A stretch of DNA of 64,000 bases from Fibrobacteria bacterium AD312 (GCA_001462345.1 LIUM01000023.1:59362-123361), one strand, 5' to 3'; numbered from the stretch's first letter, positions 16,275 through 26,170 are shown. The notes: generated by a model not told the origin, from the sequence alone. A program made the numbers and translations.

Positions 16275-16934
16275 ATGACTATTGAAGAAGCAATTAAGTT
16301 ACGTCATTCTGTTCGTCGATATTTACCAAAGCCACTCACAACTGATCAAGAAAAAGCATTGCAAAAAAAAATAAATGATTTGAATCAACAACACCATTTA
16401 CACATACAGCTTATCATAAATGAAGAAGAAGCATTTAATTGTTTTATGGCTAGCTATGGTAAATTCCATGGGGTTAAAAATTACATTGCTATTGTTGCTA
16501 AAAAAGAAAAAAACATGGAAGAACGCTCTGGACGAGCAGTCGCAGAACTAGTTCTATATTCTCAAACTCTAGGTTTGAATACTTGTATTGTGGGAAAAAC
16601 CTATAAAAAAACAAAAGAAATAATCATCAATTCTAATGAAACATTAGTGATGTTAATTTCTCTTGGATATGGAGAAAATCAAGGAGTAAGTCATCCTATG
16701 AAGCCAATCTCAAAAATTGCTCCAAATTATGATTCCTCTCCAGATTGGTTTAAAAAGGGAATTGACTCGGTTCTTCTTGCGCCTACAGCTTTAAATCTAA
16801 TGAATGCCGTCTTTATGATAAATGAAGATGGTAAAGTTATAGCGAAGTCAAAGATAGGAGTTTGTAGAAAAGAGAATCTTGGAATAATGAAATATTTTTT
16901 TGAACTCGGTTCTAAAAAAAAGATTACAACATAA
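16275..16934 (+). CDS. Putative nitroreductase family protein (TM1586-like)
   Basis: 219 residues. It starts with the nitroreductase signature IEEAIKLRHSVRRYLPKPL (FMN phosphate contacts) and continues with an FMN-binding fold in two half repeats: GRAVAELVLYSQTLGLNTCIVG, LVMLISLGYG, and SVLLAPTALNLMNAVF. The arrangement fits the TM1586-type 'putative TM nitroreductase' family, cytoplasmic FMN oxidoreductases of unknown physiological substrate. A strong AAAGGAGG sits 6 nt before the ATG. It stands alone between the esterase and the tRNA and is AT-rich like the core genes. Confidence 0.85.
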   Translation: MTIEEAIKLRHSVRRYLPKPLTTDQEKALQKKINDLNQQHHLHIQLIINEEEAFNCFMASYGKFHGVKNYIAIVAKKEKNMEERSGRAVAELVLYSQTLGLNTCIVGKTYKKTKEIIINSNETLVMLISLGYGENQGVSHPMKPISKIAPNYDSSPDWFKKGIDSVLLAPTALNLMNAVFMINEDGKVIAKSKIGVCRKENLGIMKYFFELGSKKKITT

Positions 16935-17060
16935 AGTTTTGAGGTATGCTTGTTTTAAAAAACAATTGAATTTATTCAAATAACAATGATAATATCCGCC
17001 AAATTGGATGATGAATGATTATTGAGAGACTTCAAATACTACAAACTTTCCGTTTTAAAA

Positions 17061-17090
17061 CAAAAAAAGAGGCTTAATTAATTAAGCCTC
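17061..17090 (-). terminator. Terminator of tRNA-Arg
   Basis: A perfect 22-nt palindrome (17069-17090, arms GAGGCTTAATT) followed on the minus strand by TTTTTTT. It lies just after the tRNA 3' end. Confidence 0.8.
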
Positions 17091-17094
17091 TTAG

Positions 17095-17168
17095 TGCAGA
17101 TGCCAGGACTCGAACCTGGAATCTTCTGGTTCGTAGCCAGATGCCTTATCCAGTTTGGCCACATCTGC
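17095..17168 (-). tRNA. tRNA-Arg (anticodon ACG)
   Basis: 74 nt folding into a cloverleaf on the minus strand: acceptor stem GCAGATG/CATCTGC, D-arm with GCC/GGC, anticodon stem TCTGG/CCAGA around loop CTACGAA (anticodon ACG), T-arm CCAGG TTCGAGT CCTGG, discriminator A. The CCA end is not encoded. Confidence 0.95.
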
Positions 17169-17312
17169 ATGTGGTAGCGCCAAATATAGATTTGGGTGTG
17201 CTTTTGTCAAGGGATTTTTAATTTTTTTTTGAAAAACAAATAGAAAAAGAAAAATCCTTTAAAAAATAAAAGCTAAATTTAGGGGACTTTAATATTTTAG
17301 GTTTATACTAGC

Positions 17313-19628
17313 ATGATTCGTTTAGCAAAATACACAAAAGATAAAACACTCGCCTTAACTCAACATTTTTTAAATGATCGAAAGGTCCGTCTTTGGTTTA
17401 TCATTTTAATGTGTCCAGTTCTTTTAACGACCATTTTTATTTTTGCTGTTTGGAATTACTATTCCTCTGAACTCCCTTCCGTATCTCAGTTAGAAAAAAT
17501 CGCCCCTAAACTAGTCACCAATATTTATGACAAAAATGGAAATATTTCTCACGAATATTATGTAGAAAGAAGAGAATGGACTCCGTTTGATTCGATTCCA
17601 GTTATGGCGATGAACGCGGTTATGGCAACGGAAGACCGTAAATTTTACTCTCATTGGGGCATGAATATTTGGGCTATTCCAAGTGCCATTACTGAAAGTG
17701 TTTTGAGTGGATCAAAATTAAGAGGTGCTTCTACTTTAAGCCAACAATTGGCCAAGCTTCTATTCTTAACTCCTGAACGTAAAATTTCTAGAAAAATCAA
17801 AGAATTAATGACCGCCATTCGAATTGAAGAAACTTACACAAAAGAAGAAGTCTTAGAATTTTACATGAATGAAGTATATTTAGGGGGCGGAAACTATGGT
17901 TTTCAGGCTGCCGCTAAATTTTATTTTGGTAAACCTCTTGATAGTTTATCCATTCCTCAATATGCCGTTCTTGCTGGTATGCTTCAAAGGCCAGAAGCTT
18001 ATAGACCAGACAAGCACCCGAAGCTTTCTCTCGAAAGAAGAAATACAGTTTTATATGCGCTGATGGATGCTGGTTATATTTCAAAAAGTGAATACAAGTC
18101 CTATGTTCAAGAACCTCTTGAAACCGTTGAAAAAAAAGAAGAGATGAAAGCAGGGCTTTATTTTTATGAAGAAATACGAAAGTATATGGAAAAGAAGTAC
18201 GGTGAAAATTCTCTTTATGCAGATGGTATCTCAGTATATAGTACAATAGACCCAGAAATTCAAGCATTTGCAGAACAGGCCGCTGTTAAACAAATTGAAA
18301 GTGTACGCAAGCGAATTAAAAGACGCAGCATTAGACGTCTTGGGTTAGCTCAGAAATATGAAATGAAAGAAGATAGCATATTAGTTCATTTTGATAGCGT
18401 CTATACTTTGTTTAAGAAAGATTATTTATCCAAAGACACCGTAAGTGATCTTACCAAAAGACGATTCCCAGATAGTCTTTTATATCACCACGCTGAAGTC
18501 GCTGCCATACTCATTGAAAACGAAACTGGAGCCATACGTGCGATGGTTGGTGGCAGTAATTTCAATGAATCTAAATGGAATAGAACGGTTCAATCTTTAC
18601 GTCAACCAGGATCCTCTTTTAAGCCCTTTGTTTATGCAACGGCGATGGATAATGGAGCAAGTCCTTGTGATTCTGTAAACGATCAGCCAGTGACAATTCC
18701 TGACCCAGAAGATCCTACTAAAACATGGCGTCCTGCCAATTTTGGGCATGATTTTGAAGGAATGATGACTTTAAGAAGAGCTCTCTACTTATCTAAGAAT
18801 CTTCCTGCTATTTTAACTGGCATGAAATACGGTTTGAATAACGTGGTAAATTATTCTCGAAAATTTGGAATTCAAAAAGCTCCTTTATTACCTGTTCCTA
18901 GCCTTGCTTTAGGTTCTGTAGGTGCCACACTCATGGAAATGACATCCGCTTATACCGTATTTCCAAATGGAGGAAATCGAATTGAGCCTTACATGATCGA
19001 GAACATTGTCGATCGAAGTGGCGAAGTGATTGAAAAACATTTTAAAGTAGAACATGAAGTTTTAAGAGCTCCATCGGCTTACATTATGGTGGATATGCTT
19101 AAAGATGTGAATGTTCGAGGTACAGCTGCTCGAGTTTGGTCAAATGGATTTTATCACCCAAGTGGTGGAAAAACAGGAACCACAAATGATTATACAGATG
19201 CTTGGTATATTGGATTTACTAAACAGTATACGATGGGTGTTTGGATTGGTCCTGATGCGCCAGGTACGATGGGTGCAGGTCATACAGGTACTGAAGATGC
19301 ACTACCTATCTGGATTGAAGTAATGAAGGAATTACATAAAGATTTGCCTAAATTATCATTCCCTGTTCCCTCTGGAGTCACAAGTAAAAGCGTTTGTAAT
19401 TTTACAGGAAAAATCGCTGGAGAATTTTGCAGTTCTAAAACCTACTGCTTATACTCTTCTAGCTTTGTTCCAGAAGAGGTTTGCGATGGGAATCATTATG
19501 ATCTAAAAGTAAAATCGGCAGATAATGCCACTCTCTTTAGTAGTAAGGGTTCAGACATAGCTCCTCCTTCCACCCCAAAAAGCAAAGATCAGCCTGTAAA
19601 ACCAAATCGTACACGTAAAATGTTTTAA
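17313..19628 (+). CDS. Penicillin-binding protein 1A (glycosyltransferase/transpeptidase)
   Basis: 771 residues. One N-terminal membrane helix (~29-49) anchors it. The GT51 glycosyltransferase domain (~65-240) has EDRKFYSHWG, GASTLSQQLAK, RKIKE and EVYLGGGNYGFQAAA. The transpeptidase domain (~310-690) has active-site S434 in QPGSSFKPF (SxxK, K437), SKN in YLSKNLP and KTGTTN. It polymerises and cross-links peptidoglycan at the periplasmic face of the inner membrane. The C-terminal ~70 residues (four Cys in CNFTGKIAGEFCSSKTYC...EEVC, then Pro/Lys-rich) lie beyond the catalytic domains. No clear ribosome-binding site precedes the ATG; TATACT lies 3 nt before it. Confidence 0.95.
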   Translation: MIRLAKYTKDKTLALTQHFLNDRKVRLWFIILMCPVLLTTIFIFAVWNYYSSELPSVSQLEKIAPKLVTNIYDKNGNISHEYYVERREWTPFDSIPVMAMNAVMATEDRKFYSHWGMNIWAIPSAITESVLSGSKLRGASTLSQQLAKLLFLTPERKISRKIKELMTAIRIEETYTKEEVLEFYMNEVYLGGGNYGFQAAAKFYFGKPLDSLSIPQYAVLAGMLQRPEAYRPDKHPKLSLERRNTVLYALMDAGYISKSEYKSYVQEPLETVEKKEEMKAGLYFYEEIRKYMEKKYGENSLYADGISVYSTIDPEIQAFAEQAAVKQIESVRKRIKRRSIRRLGLAQKYEMKEDSILVHFDSVYTLFKKDYLSKDTVSDLTKRRFPDSLLYHHAEVAAILIENETGAIRAMVGGSNFNESKWNRTVQSLRQPGSSFKPFVYATAMDNGASPCDSVNDQPVTIPDPEDPTKTWRPANFGHDFEGMMTLRRALYLSKNLPAILTGMKYGLNNVVNYSRKFGIQKAPLLPVPSLALGSVGATLMEMTSAYTVFPNGGNRIEPYMIENIVDRSGEVIEKHFKVEHEVLRAPSAYIMVDMLKDVNVRGTAARVWSNGFYHPSGGKTGTTNDYTDAWYIGFTKQYTMGVWIGPDAPGTMGAGHTGTEDALPIWIEVMKELHKDLPKLSFPVPSGVTSKSVCNFTGKIAGEFCSSKTYCLYSSSFVPEEVCDGNHYDLKVKSADNATLFSSKGSDIAPPSTPKSKDQPVKPNRTRKMF

Positions 19629-19676
19629 TATTTGTTTTATATTTTTTATAAAAGCACTGATTTCTTAAACATATTG

Positions 19677-19707
19677 AAACTCCCTTTTGTTCAAGAGGGA
19701 GTTTTTT
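19677..19707 (+). terminator. Terminator of PBP1A gene
   Basis: AACTCCCT / AGGGAGTT hairpin followed by a T-run, about 50 nt after the stop codon. Confidence 0.8.
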
Positions 19708-19909
19708 GATTATAATACTCGTTTGTTGCCTTTAATTCCATTTCTCTAGGGTGTAATGCCTACCTTAGCAAAATCATTAGCTCAAGAAGGAATAATATCG
19801 AACTGGTGCATTGTAAAACCAATTTATACCGAAAAACGCCTCTTCACGGCTGTTTTCATTTTTCTCAAATCTATACAAAATACGTATATTTTACTATCTT
19901 TACCGTTTA

Positions 19910-20986
19910 GTGAACGGCTTGCATAATATAAAATCATTGACTCTAGACGAATTAAAAACTTGGTTAAAAAGTGTAGGAGAAAAACCTTTTAGGGCGGAAC
20001 AAATTCAAAATTGGTTGTTTCGTAATCAAGTAGAAAATGTCGAAGAAATGGTCAATATCTCCCCCTCTCTCCAATCCAAAATGAAAGAGGCGTTTTATAT
20101 TCATTCCTTAACTGAAGAATTAAAAAAAGAATCCGTGGATGGTACCATTAAATGGTTGTTTAAGACTTATGATAATCACTATATCGAAACAGTGATGATT
20201 CCAACCAATGGTCGTTTTTCAGTATGTGTTTCCACTCAAATCGGCTGTGCAATGAACTGTTCTTTTTGCAGAACAGCTAAAATGGGCTTTATTAGAAATC
20301 TTGAAGCTGGGGAAATTTTAGAAGAAATCATTCGAGTGAACTGGCATTTAAAAAAAGCTGGGATTTTAAATGTTGAAAACAATCAAGCGGAAGTCACCAA
20401 TATCATTTTCATGGGAATGGGCGAACCATTGAATAATCTTGAAAATGTACATCGTACTTGTTGTACTTTGCACAATCAAAAATTATTTAATATGGGCCGT
20501 AAGCGTATGACCATTAGCACTTCTGGTGTTGTTCCCAAAATAAAGGAACTAGTCGACCGCAATACTCCTTGTTGTCTTGCAGTTAGCTTAAATAGTACCA
20601 ATAATGAACAGCGTTCTGCTGTAATGCCCGTCAATAAGACATGGCCTATAGAAAAGCTTTTAGAAGCTACCGATGAATACACAAAACGTACAGATAACTA
20701 CGTTACTTTTGAATTTGTTCTTATTAAAGGGACTACATGCACCAAAGAGACTGCAAAAGAATTAATTCGTATTTGCGCTCCTCGTCGTTGTAAAGTCAAT
20801 GCAATTGCATTAAATGATGGTGATGACCCTCATTTAGAGGCCCCTAGTACAGAAGAAGTGGATCAATTTTTAGAAATAGTTCGCGCTGCTAATGTTCAAA
20901 TCACCATGCGTAATCCGCGTGGAAGAGATATTTTGGCAGCCTGTGGACAACTCGCATATAAACAAGGGACGGCAGAATCATGTTAA
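19910..20986 (+). CDS. rlmN: 23S rRNA/tRNA adenine-C2 methyltransferase RlmN
   Basis: 358 residues, the normal length. The N-terminal HhH-like region (LDELKTWLKSVGEKPFRAEQIQNWLF) is followed by a radical-SAM barrel with C113, C117, C120 in CAMNCSFCRTAKMG, FMGMGEPLNN, and MTISTSGVVPKI. The conserved Cys near the end (LAACGQL) is the one that forms the methylation intermediate in this family. It methylates C2 of A2503 in 23S rRNA and of A37 in some tRNAs. The start is a GTG at 19910 without a clear Shine-Dalgarno site; a TTG three codons on is an alternative. The 3' end overlaps the next methyltransferase by 7 nt. Confidence 0.95.
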   Translation: MNGLHNIKSLTLDELKTWLKSVGEKPFRAEQIQNWLFRNQVENVEEMVNISPSLQSKMKEAFYIHSLTEELKKESVDGTIKWLFKTYDNHYIETVMIPTNGRFSVCVSTQIGCAMNCSFCRTAKMGFIRNLEAGEILEEIIRVNWHLKKAGILNVENNQAEVTNIIFMGMGEPLNNLENVHRTCCTLHNQKLFNMGRKRMTISTSGVVPKIKELVDRNTPCCLAVSLNSTNNEQRSAVMPVNKTWPIEKLLEATDEYTKRTDNYVTFEFVLIKGTTCTKETAKELIRICAPRRCKVNAIALNDGDDPHLEAPSTEEVDQFLEIVRAANVQITMRNPRGRDILAACGQLAYKQGTAESC

Positions 20987-21600
20987 CACAAAATCTACCT
21001 GATTTTTGGGATTCTCTCTATTCAGAGAATAAAGATTATTGGAATTTTAAAAAGGCTACTCCAGCTCTTTTGAAGTTTTTTGAGCATCCTTCATGTCCTA
21101 AAACTGGAAGTGTTCTAGTTCCTGGGGCGGCTTTTGGCTATGATGCTGAGCAATGGGCTATTAAAGGGCACGATGTACTTGCAGTCGATTTTAGCCCTAC
21201 AGCTGTGGATGAACTAGATCGTTTGAGTCGTAAATACAAAAATCTTAAATCTCTTGATTTAGATCTTTTTGATTTATCCCCAAAGGACCCTAAAAAGGGC
21301 GGCCAGTTATTTGATATTATTTACGAATACGGCACCTTTTCTGCAATTCATCCAGGGCGTCGAGATGAATATTTTGAAGTCTGGTACAAAATGCTCAAAG
21401 ACGATGGTATTATTATTTCTTTATTTTACCCAATAGTCAATGGGAATACCTTTCAAGGCCCTCCTCACTGTACTTCTGAAGGGGAACTAATGGCTCGTCT
21501 TGGTGGTATTTTTGATGTGATCGAAAAAATCCCTGCTCAAAATAGTTTACCTGATCGAGTAGGCAAAGAAGAATTTTGGATTCTAAAAAAAATCATTTAA
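20980..21600 (+). CDS. SAM-dependent methyltransferase of the TPMT family
   Basis: 206 residues. The Rossmann-type motif I is VLVPGAAFGYDAEQWA, followed by VLAVDFSPTAVDEL and a DIIYEYGTFSAIHPGRR block. Together with the N-terminal DFWDSLYSE...FKKATPALLKFF these fit the thiopurine S-methyltransferase-like family, which includes halide/thiol methyltransferases. Substrate cannot be told; small thiols or halides are the family's usual acceptors. Overlap with rlmN suggests translational coupling. Confidence 0.85.
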   Translation: MLTQNLPDFWDSLYSENKDYWNFKKATPALLKFFEHPSCPKTGSVLVPGAAFGYDAEQWAIKGHDVLAVDFSPTAVDELDRLSRKYKNLKSLDLDLFDLSPKDPKKGGQLFDIIYEYGTFSAIHPGRRDEYFEVWYKMLKDDGIIISLFYPIVNGNTFQGPPHCTSEGELMARLGGIFDVIEKIPAQNSLPDRVGKEEFWILKKII

Positions 21601-21614
21601 TTATAGGATAATAT

Positions 21615-22106
21615 ATGTCTCAAGATTTATGCCCTTGTGGGTCTCTACAAAAATACAGTGATTGTTGTGAACCTATTATTAAGCAAGTAGTGAAGGCTTC
21701 TTCACCAGAAGTTCTCATGCGTTCTCGTTATACAGCTTACGCAAAGCATGAAATTTCATGGTTAAAGCAATCTTTAGATGCAACACAAAGAGAAGAATTC
21801 GATGAAAAAAGCGTCGATGCTTGGAGTCGTGAATCCGAATGGGTTGGAATCGAAATTAAAAACACAAAAACAGAAGAAGAAAAGAATATCGGTTGGGTTG
21901 AGTTTATCGCTCGCTTTAAGCAAGGTAATATTACTCGCAATCATCATGAACTTGGTGAATTCCATAAAGTGAATAATGAATGGTTCTTTTATGATGGCCG
22001 CGCTGTAAAGCCTGAAACGGTAAAAAAAGATGGTCCTGATGTAGGACGTAATGACCCATGCCCTTGTGGTTCGGGTAAAAAATATAAAAAGTGTTGCGGA
22101 CAATAA
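21615..22106 (+). CDS. YchJ-like protein with SEC-C zinc-binding motifs at both ends
   Basis: 163 residues. [13 protein letters not shown] at the N-terminus and [13 protein letters not shown] at the C-terminus are SEC-C zinc motifs. Between them is the YchJ middle domain ([19 protein letters not shown]...GWVEFIARF), an NTF2-like fold. The UPF0225/YchJ family has no established function; SEC-C motifs often mediate protein or ribosome contacts. It is the third gene of the rlmN run. Confidence 0.9.
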   Translation: MSQDLCPCGSLQKYSDCCEPIIKQVVKASSPEVLMRSRYTAYAKHEISWLKQSLDATQREEFDEKSVDAWSRESEWVGIEIKNTKTEEEKNIGWVEFIARFKQGNITRNHHELGEFHKVNNEWFFYDGRAVKPETVKKDGPDVGRNDPCPCGSGKKYKKCCGQ

Positions 22107-22121
22107 GGTTTAGGATAAGAG

Positions 22122-23087
22122 ATGAAAATTAAAGTTTTTGTTGATGGTCAAGAAGGCACAACTGGTCTACAAATTCATGAAAGGCTAAATAAGCGTGATG
22201 ATATTGAACTTTTAGAAATTGATTCTCTGCTTCGAAAAGATCCAGAAGCAAGAGCCAAGCTCATTAACGCTTCTGATATTACTTTTTTATGCTTGCCTGA
22301 TGTAGCCGCTAAAGAAAGTGCTCTTCTCTGTACTAATCCAAAGACTAAAATTATTGATGCATCCACAGCCCATCGCACTAATCCTCTTTGGGCTTATGGG
22401 CTTCCTGAACTTTCTATAGAATATCGTGAAAAAATACGTGAAAGTCACAGAATCGCAAATCCAGGTTGCCATGCAACGGCTTTTAATCTCGGGCTTTTTC
22501 CTTTAACATCTAAAAAACTTTTACCTAGAGACACTCAAGTGTCTGCTTATGGAATTACAGGGTATTCTGGTGGCGGAAAAAAACTCATTTCAGAATATGA
22601 AACAGAGATTAATAACGCAAAAGCCGCTGGCAAAGAATCTTTCATTTTTGCCCCAAGCCCTTATGCACTTGCTCTTACTCACAAGCATTTGCCAGAAATG
22701 CAACAATATACGGAATTAAAAAATCCACCTTTATTTAGTCCTATTTTAGGGCCTTTCTATAAAGGAATGGCTGTTTCCATTAATCTTTTTGCATCACAAT
22801 TCACTCATAAAATGACGCCTGAAGGCCTTACAGAAGTGTTTAAATCACATTATGAAGGGTGTTCTTTTATTGAAATCATGCCTTACGAAAATGTTCCTGA
22901 ACTTCACAACGGACGTTTAGATTGTACTGTATGTAACGATACCAATAAAGCACGGATTCAAATTTTTGGCAATGAAAATCTGATGCAAGTCACCACAATC
23001 ATTGATAATTTAGGCAAAGGAGCTAGTGGTGCCGCAGTGCAAAACATGAATATAGCTCTTGGTCTTGATGAAGGAATCAGTCTCTAA
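22122..23087 (+). CDS. argC: N-acetyl-gamma-glutamyl-phosphate reductase ArgC (type 2)
   Basis: 321 residues, the length of the shorter type-2 subfamily. The N-terminal NAD(P)-binding region ([16 protein letters not shown]) takes the place of the GASGYTG loop of type 1. The catalytic Cys is C116 in NPGCHATAF; the GYSGGGKK and GPFYKGM blocks follow. It reduces N-acetylglutamyl phosphate to the semialdehyde in arginine synthesis. Its TAA overlaps the obg ATG (TAATG), so the two are coupled. No other arg genes lie nearby. Confidence 0.93.
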   Translation: MKIKVFVDGQEGTTGLQIHERLNKRDDIELLEIDSLLRKDPEARAKLINASDITFLCLPDVAAKESALLCTNPKTKIIDASTAHRTNPLWAYGLPELSIEYREKIRESHRIANPGCHATAFNLGLFPLTSKKLLPRDTQVSAYGITGYSGGGKKLISEYETEINNAKAAGKESFIFAPSPYALALTHKHLPEMQQYTELKNPPLFSPILGPFYKGMAVSINLFASQFTHKMTPEGLTEVFKSHYEGCSFIEIMPYENVPELHNGRLDCTVCNDTNKARIQIFGNENLMQVTTIIDNLGKGASGAAVQNMNIALGLDEGISL

Positions 23088-24076
23088 TGTTCTTAGATGA
23101 AAAAATAATAGAAGTTCGTTCTGGCAAAGGCGGAGATGGCTTATGTAGCTTTCGTCGAGAGATGTTTGCTCCTTTAGGTGGTCCTGATGGTGGCGATGGC
23201 GGGCGTGGCGGAAGCGTCATACTTGCTGTGAATGAACAATACTCTACCCTCCTCGATATGGGTAACATTCGTCTCTATAAAGCCGAAAATGGTGTTGCTG
23301 GTGGTGCTTCTCGTTGTACTGGTGCGAGTGCAGATGATTTGATCGTCCATGTACCAAGAGGAACTCTAGTTACAGACGAAGATGGTCGAATTCTTGCTGA
23401 TTTAACAGAAATTGGTCAAACTTGGGTCGCTGCAAAAGGTGGTAGAGGTGGGCTTGGAAACCAACATTTTGCAACTCCAAGTAACCAAGCTCCTCAAAAA
23501 ACGATTCCAGGGAAGCCTGGAGAAAAACGCATTTTACATCTTGAATTGAAATTAATGGCTGATGTTGGACTTGTTGGATTTCCAAATGCAGGAAAATCTT
23601 CTTTAGTCAATAAAATTTCAAGCGCTCGTCCAAAAGTTGGAGACTATCCGTTTACAACTCTCGAACCCGTTTTAGGAATTGTTCAAATGGGCTCCCATAG
23701 TTTCGTTGTGGCCGATATTCCTGGATTAATTGAGGGTGCTAGCGAAGGTAAAGGCCTTGGTCACCAATTCTTAAAACATATCGAAAGAACACATACTTTA
23801 TTATTTGTTATTGACGGTTTTGAAGAAGATGCGTATGAAAAATTCAAGGTATTAAAACAAGAATTGGCTGATTTTCACCCAAAATTAGCAGAAAAGCCTT
23901 ATTTAATCGCCTTAAATAAATCGGATTTAGGAATCGAAAAAGCTCAAAAACAATTTTTAAAGAAGAAAGAAAAAGTAATTCTTACTTCAGCAATGAATGG
24001 AGAAGGTTGCAAAGAATTAAAAATAGCCTTAGATCAAATGGTTCCAAATAAGCAAAAACGATCGAAAGGTTGGTAA
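23087..24076 (+). CDS. obgE: Obg/CgtA ribosome-assembly GTPase
   Basis: 329 residues. The glycine-rich Obg fold (1-158) contains GKGGDGLCSFRRE and GGPDGGDGGRGGSV. The G domain has G1 GFPNAGKSSL, G2 TT in YPFTTLEP, G3 DIPGLIEGA, G4 NKSD and G5 TSA. The C-terminal OCT domain of some Obg proteins is absent; the protein ends KQKRSKGW. It acts in 50S subunit maturation and stress control. Start overlaps the argC stop. Confidence 0.95.
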   Translation: MFLDEKIIEVRSGKGGDGLCSFRREMFAPLGGPDGGDGGRGGSVILAVNEQYSTLLDMGNIRLYKAENGVAGGASRCTGASADDLIVHVPRGTLVTDEDGRILADLTEIGQTWVAAKGGRGGLGNQHFATPSNQAPQKTIPGKPGEKRILHLELKLMADVGLVGFPNAGKSSLVNKISSARPKVGDYPFTTLEPVLGIVQMGSHSFVVADIPGLIEGASEGKGLGHQFLKHIERTHTLLFVIDGFEEDAYEKFKVLKQELADFHPKLAEKPYLIALNKSDLGIEKAQKQFLKKKEKVILTSAMNGEGCKELKIALDQMVPNKQKRSKGW

Positions 24077-24152
24077 TATTCTCATTGACTAACTTTTAAA
24101 AAAAATATAACTTATATTTATAAGTGATTGATTTTTTTGGAGTTACATAAAA

Positions 24153-24503
24153 ATGGCGATAAATAACAGTAACGTTACCAAAAAAGATATTGTAGAAGAT
24201 ATCGCTTTACGAACTGGACTTACTCAAGTAGACACCAAAGTGATTATTGAATCTTTTTTGTCTTCTGTTGTTAAAGCCATGAGTGAAGGGAACAATATTG
24301 AAATTCGTGGATTTGGACGATTCAAAATAAAAGAAAGAAAAGCACGAAAAGCAAGAAATCCAAAAACAGGAGAGGATGTGATTGTTAAAGCAGGCATTAA
24401 ACCTGTTTTTGAAGCCAGCCGAGAATTAAAAAAATTCTTAAATGAATCCTCAATAGAAGAAATATTTTCTGAATCTATAGAATCAAAAAATGAACAAGCC
24501 TAG
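24153..24503 (+). CDS. HU/IHF-family DNA-binding protein
   Basis: 116 residues: an HU/IHF core (KKDIVEDIALRTGLTQVDTKVIIESFLSSV, then IEIRGFGRFKIKERKARKARNPKTGE with the DNA-intercalating arm) plus an acidic C-terminal tail of ~20 residues. Nucleoid architecture protein; HU versus IHF subunit cannot be told. A TTGACT at 24085-24090 and a TATAAC/TTATAT stretch at 24106-24117 are the probable promoter. It overlaps smpB by 14 nt. Confidence 0.9.
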   Translation: MAINNSNVTKKDIVEDIALRTGLTQVDTKVIIESFLSSVVKAMSEGNNIEIRGFGRFKIKERKARKARNPKTGEDVIVKAGIKPVFEASRELKKFLNESSIEEIFSESIESKNEQA

Positions 24504-24963
24504 AGAACTTAAAACACCAACTATAGTTAATCGTAAAGCAAACCATCTTTATTTTGTTGAAGAACGTTTTGAAGTTGGAATTATGCTAATAGGCTCTGAG
24601 ATCAAATCTATTCGAGATGGGAAATGTAATCTTGGTGATGCTTGGGTAGACGTCTCTTCAGATAAAGATGAAATTTGGCTAGTGGGAGCTCATATCGACG
24701 AGTATTTATTTGCCAATCGATTTAATCACATTCCTGCTCGTCGTCGTAAGCTACTCGCCCACCTCCATGAAATTGTAAAAATGAAAAAAGCGGTTGAGAC
24801 CAAAGGGAAAACAATCGTTCCTCTGAAATTGTATTTTAAAAATCGTTATGCAAAACTTGAAATAGGTATATGTCGAGGCAAGGATCAACAAGACAAAAGA
24901 CAAGATATTATGACGCGAGATACGAAGCTAGAAATGGCTCGAATAATCAAAATGCATCGCTAA
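24490..24963 (+). CDS. smpB: SsrA-binding protein SmpB
   Basis: 157 residues with the full SmpB pattern: NRKANHLYFVEERFEVGI, GSEIKSIRDGKCNLGDAWV, FNHIPARRRKLL, LKLYFKNRYAKLEIGICRGK and the basic tail KRQDIMTRDTKLEMARIIK. It binds tmRNA and brings it to stalled ribosomes for trans-translation. Its start overlaps the HU/IHF gene by 14 nt. The tmRNA gene itself is not in this window. Confidence 0.95.
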   Translation: MNKPRELKTPTIVNRKANHLYFVEERFEVGIMLIGSEIKSIRDGKCNLGDAWVDVSSDKDEIWLVGAHIDEYLFANRFNHIPARRRKLLAHLHEIVKMKKAVETKGKTIVPLKLYFKNRYAKLEIGICRGKDQQDKRQDIMTRDTKLEMARIIKMHR

Positions 24964-26114
24964 TAAATATTCTGTTTTTTTTATTAGCAGGTCTTGTTTG
25001 CTCTGCTAGCGCTAATTCTATGCTTATAAAGCATAATTCTGTTTGGATGATCGATATTGAAGCCATCGGCAATCATGAAAAATATACTGTTGATTTTCAT
25101 CCTGTTGAAAAAAGAATCTCCCTAAAACGCAACTCTTCTGAATGGATCTTTGTCGTTGGATTTTCTTATTATCTGTTTAATGGAAAAGCGGAATCTTTGT
25201 CGACTCCAATACATTTAGAAAATGGAAAAGTCTATGTTCCTGCAAAAGAAACAATAGAATCGTTTGGGCGAGAATTCCAAAAAAAACTTACCTTAGACAC
25301 TACTAATAACACGATTGCTTTTTCTGACTTACCGAATCAAAAACCGACTACAATTCCATCGATTCAATTTAATAAAAAAGAAACGGCTGGAACTCGTGAG
25401 GTGCATACCATTGTGATTGATCCTGGTCATGGTGGTAAAGACCCTGGAGCCTTAGGTAAAAAAAGTCAAGAGAAAGATATTGTTTTATCTGTGGCTAAAT
25501 TGCTAAAAAAGAAACTTACTAAAGAAGGTTTTAACGTTAAGCTGACTCGAGAAAAAGACGTTTTTATTGAACTTTCAGAAAGAGCCAATTTGGCAAATAA
25601 ATGGGACGGCGATTTATTTATCAGCCTTCATTGTAATGCCGTTGATGGTATTGAAAGGCAAAAGCGTACAGAAGGCTACCATTTTTATGTACTTAGAGCT
25701 CCAGAGAGTGAAGAAGATAAAGCCATTGCTCGCCGAGAAAACAAGGTGGCCTCTCTTTATGGAGATAAAGGGGCAAAAGAGGAGTTATCCCCTCTGGAGT
25801 GGTTTAAGTTAGAAGCTCGTTTAGAGAAATACAAGCAAAATAGCTACATGTACACTGAGGAATTATTAAACAGTTTTAATAATAATGGCAAAATCAAACA
25901 ACTTGGTACAGGCGTTGGTGGTGCTGGATTTATGGTTTTAGTTGGTGCTTTGATGCCTGCTGTTCTTGTAGAATTAGGCTTTATCACCCATCCAAAAGAT
26001 GAAGCTTATATGAATTCTGCAAAAGGGCAAGAAGATTTAGCTTCTAGAATCACCAATTCGGTCATAGAATATAAAAAAGCTGTAAATGATTACAGAAAAA
26101 CTTTACAACATTAG
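24870..26114 (+). CDS. N-acetylmuramoyl-L-alanine amidase (AmiC type), start uncertain
   Basis: Up to 414 residues. An export signal core (INILFFLLAGLVCSASA, residues ~33-49) precedes an AMIN-like/copper-amine-oxidase-like beta region and an Amidase_3 domain from ~residue 173: VIDPGHGGKDPGA (zinc His), EKDIVLSV, FISLHCNA (zinc His), and catalytic Glu in VLVELGFITH. It cleaves the MurNAc-L-Ala bond in the periplasm. The only ATG ahead of the signal core is at 24870, inside smpB (94-nt overlap) with a weak AGG upstream. This gives a long basic N-region. ATG 25020 would remove the signal peptide. A non-AUG start close to 24960 is a real possibility. Confidence 0.85.
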   Translation: MSRQGSTRQKTRYYDARYEARNGSNNQNASLINILFFLLAGLVCSASANSMLIKHNSVWMIDIEAIGNHEKYTVDFHPVEKRISLKRNSSEWIFVVGFSYYLFNGKAESLSTPIHLENGKVYVPAKETIESFGREFQKKLTLDTTNNTIAFSDLPNQKPTTIPSIQFNKKETAGTREVHTIVIDPGHGGKDPGALGKKSQEKDIVLSVAKLLKKKLTKEGFNVKLTREKDVFIELSERANLANKWDGDLFISLHCNAVDGIERQKRTEGYHFYVLRAPESEEDKAIARRENKVASLYGDKGAKEELSPLEWFKLEARLEKYKQNSYMYTEELLNSFNNNGKIKQLGTGVGGAGFMVLVGALMPAVLVELGFITHPKDEAYMNSAKGQEDLASRITNSVIEYKKAVNDYRKTLQH

Positions 26115-26170
26115 CGATAAAATTTTATTTTTAACAACAATTATTGAACTTTAGCTTCTTGAGGTATTAT

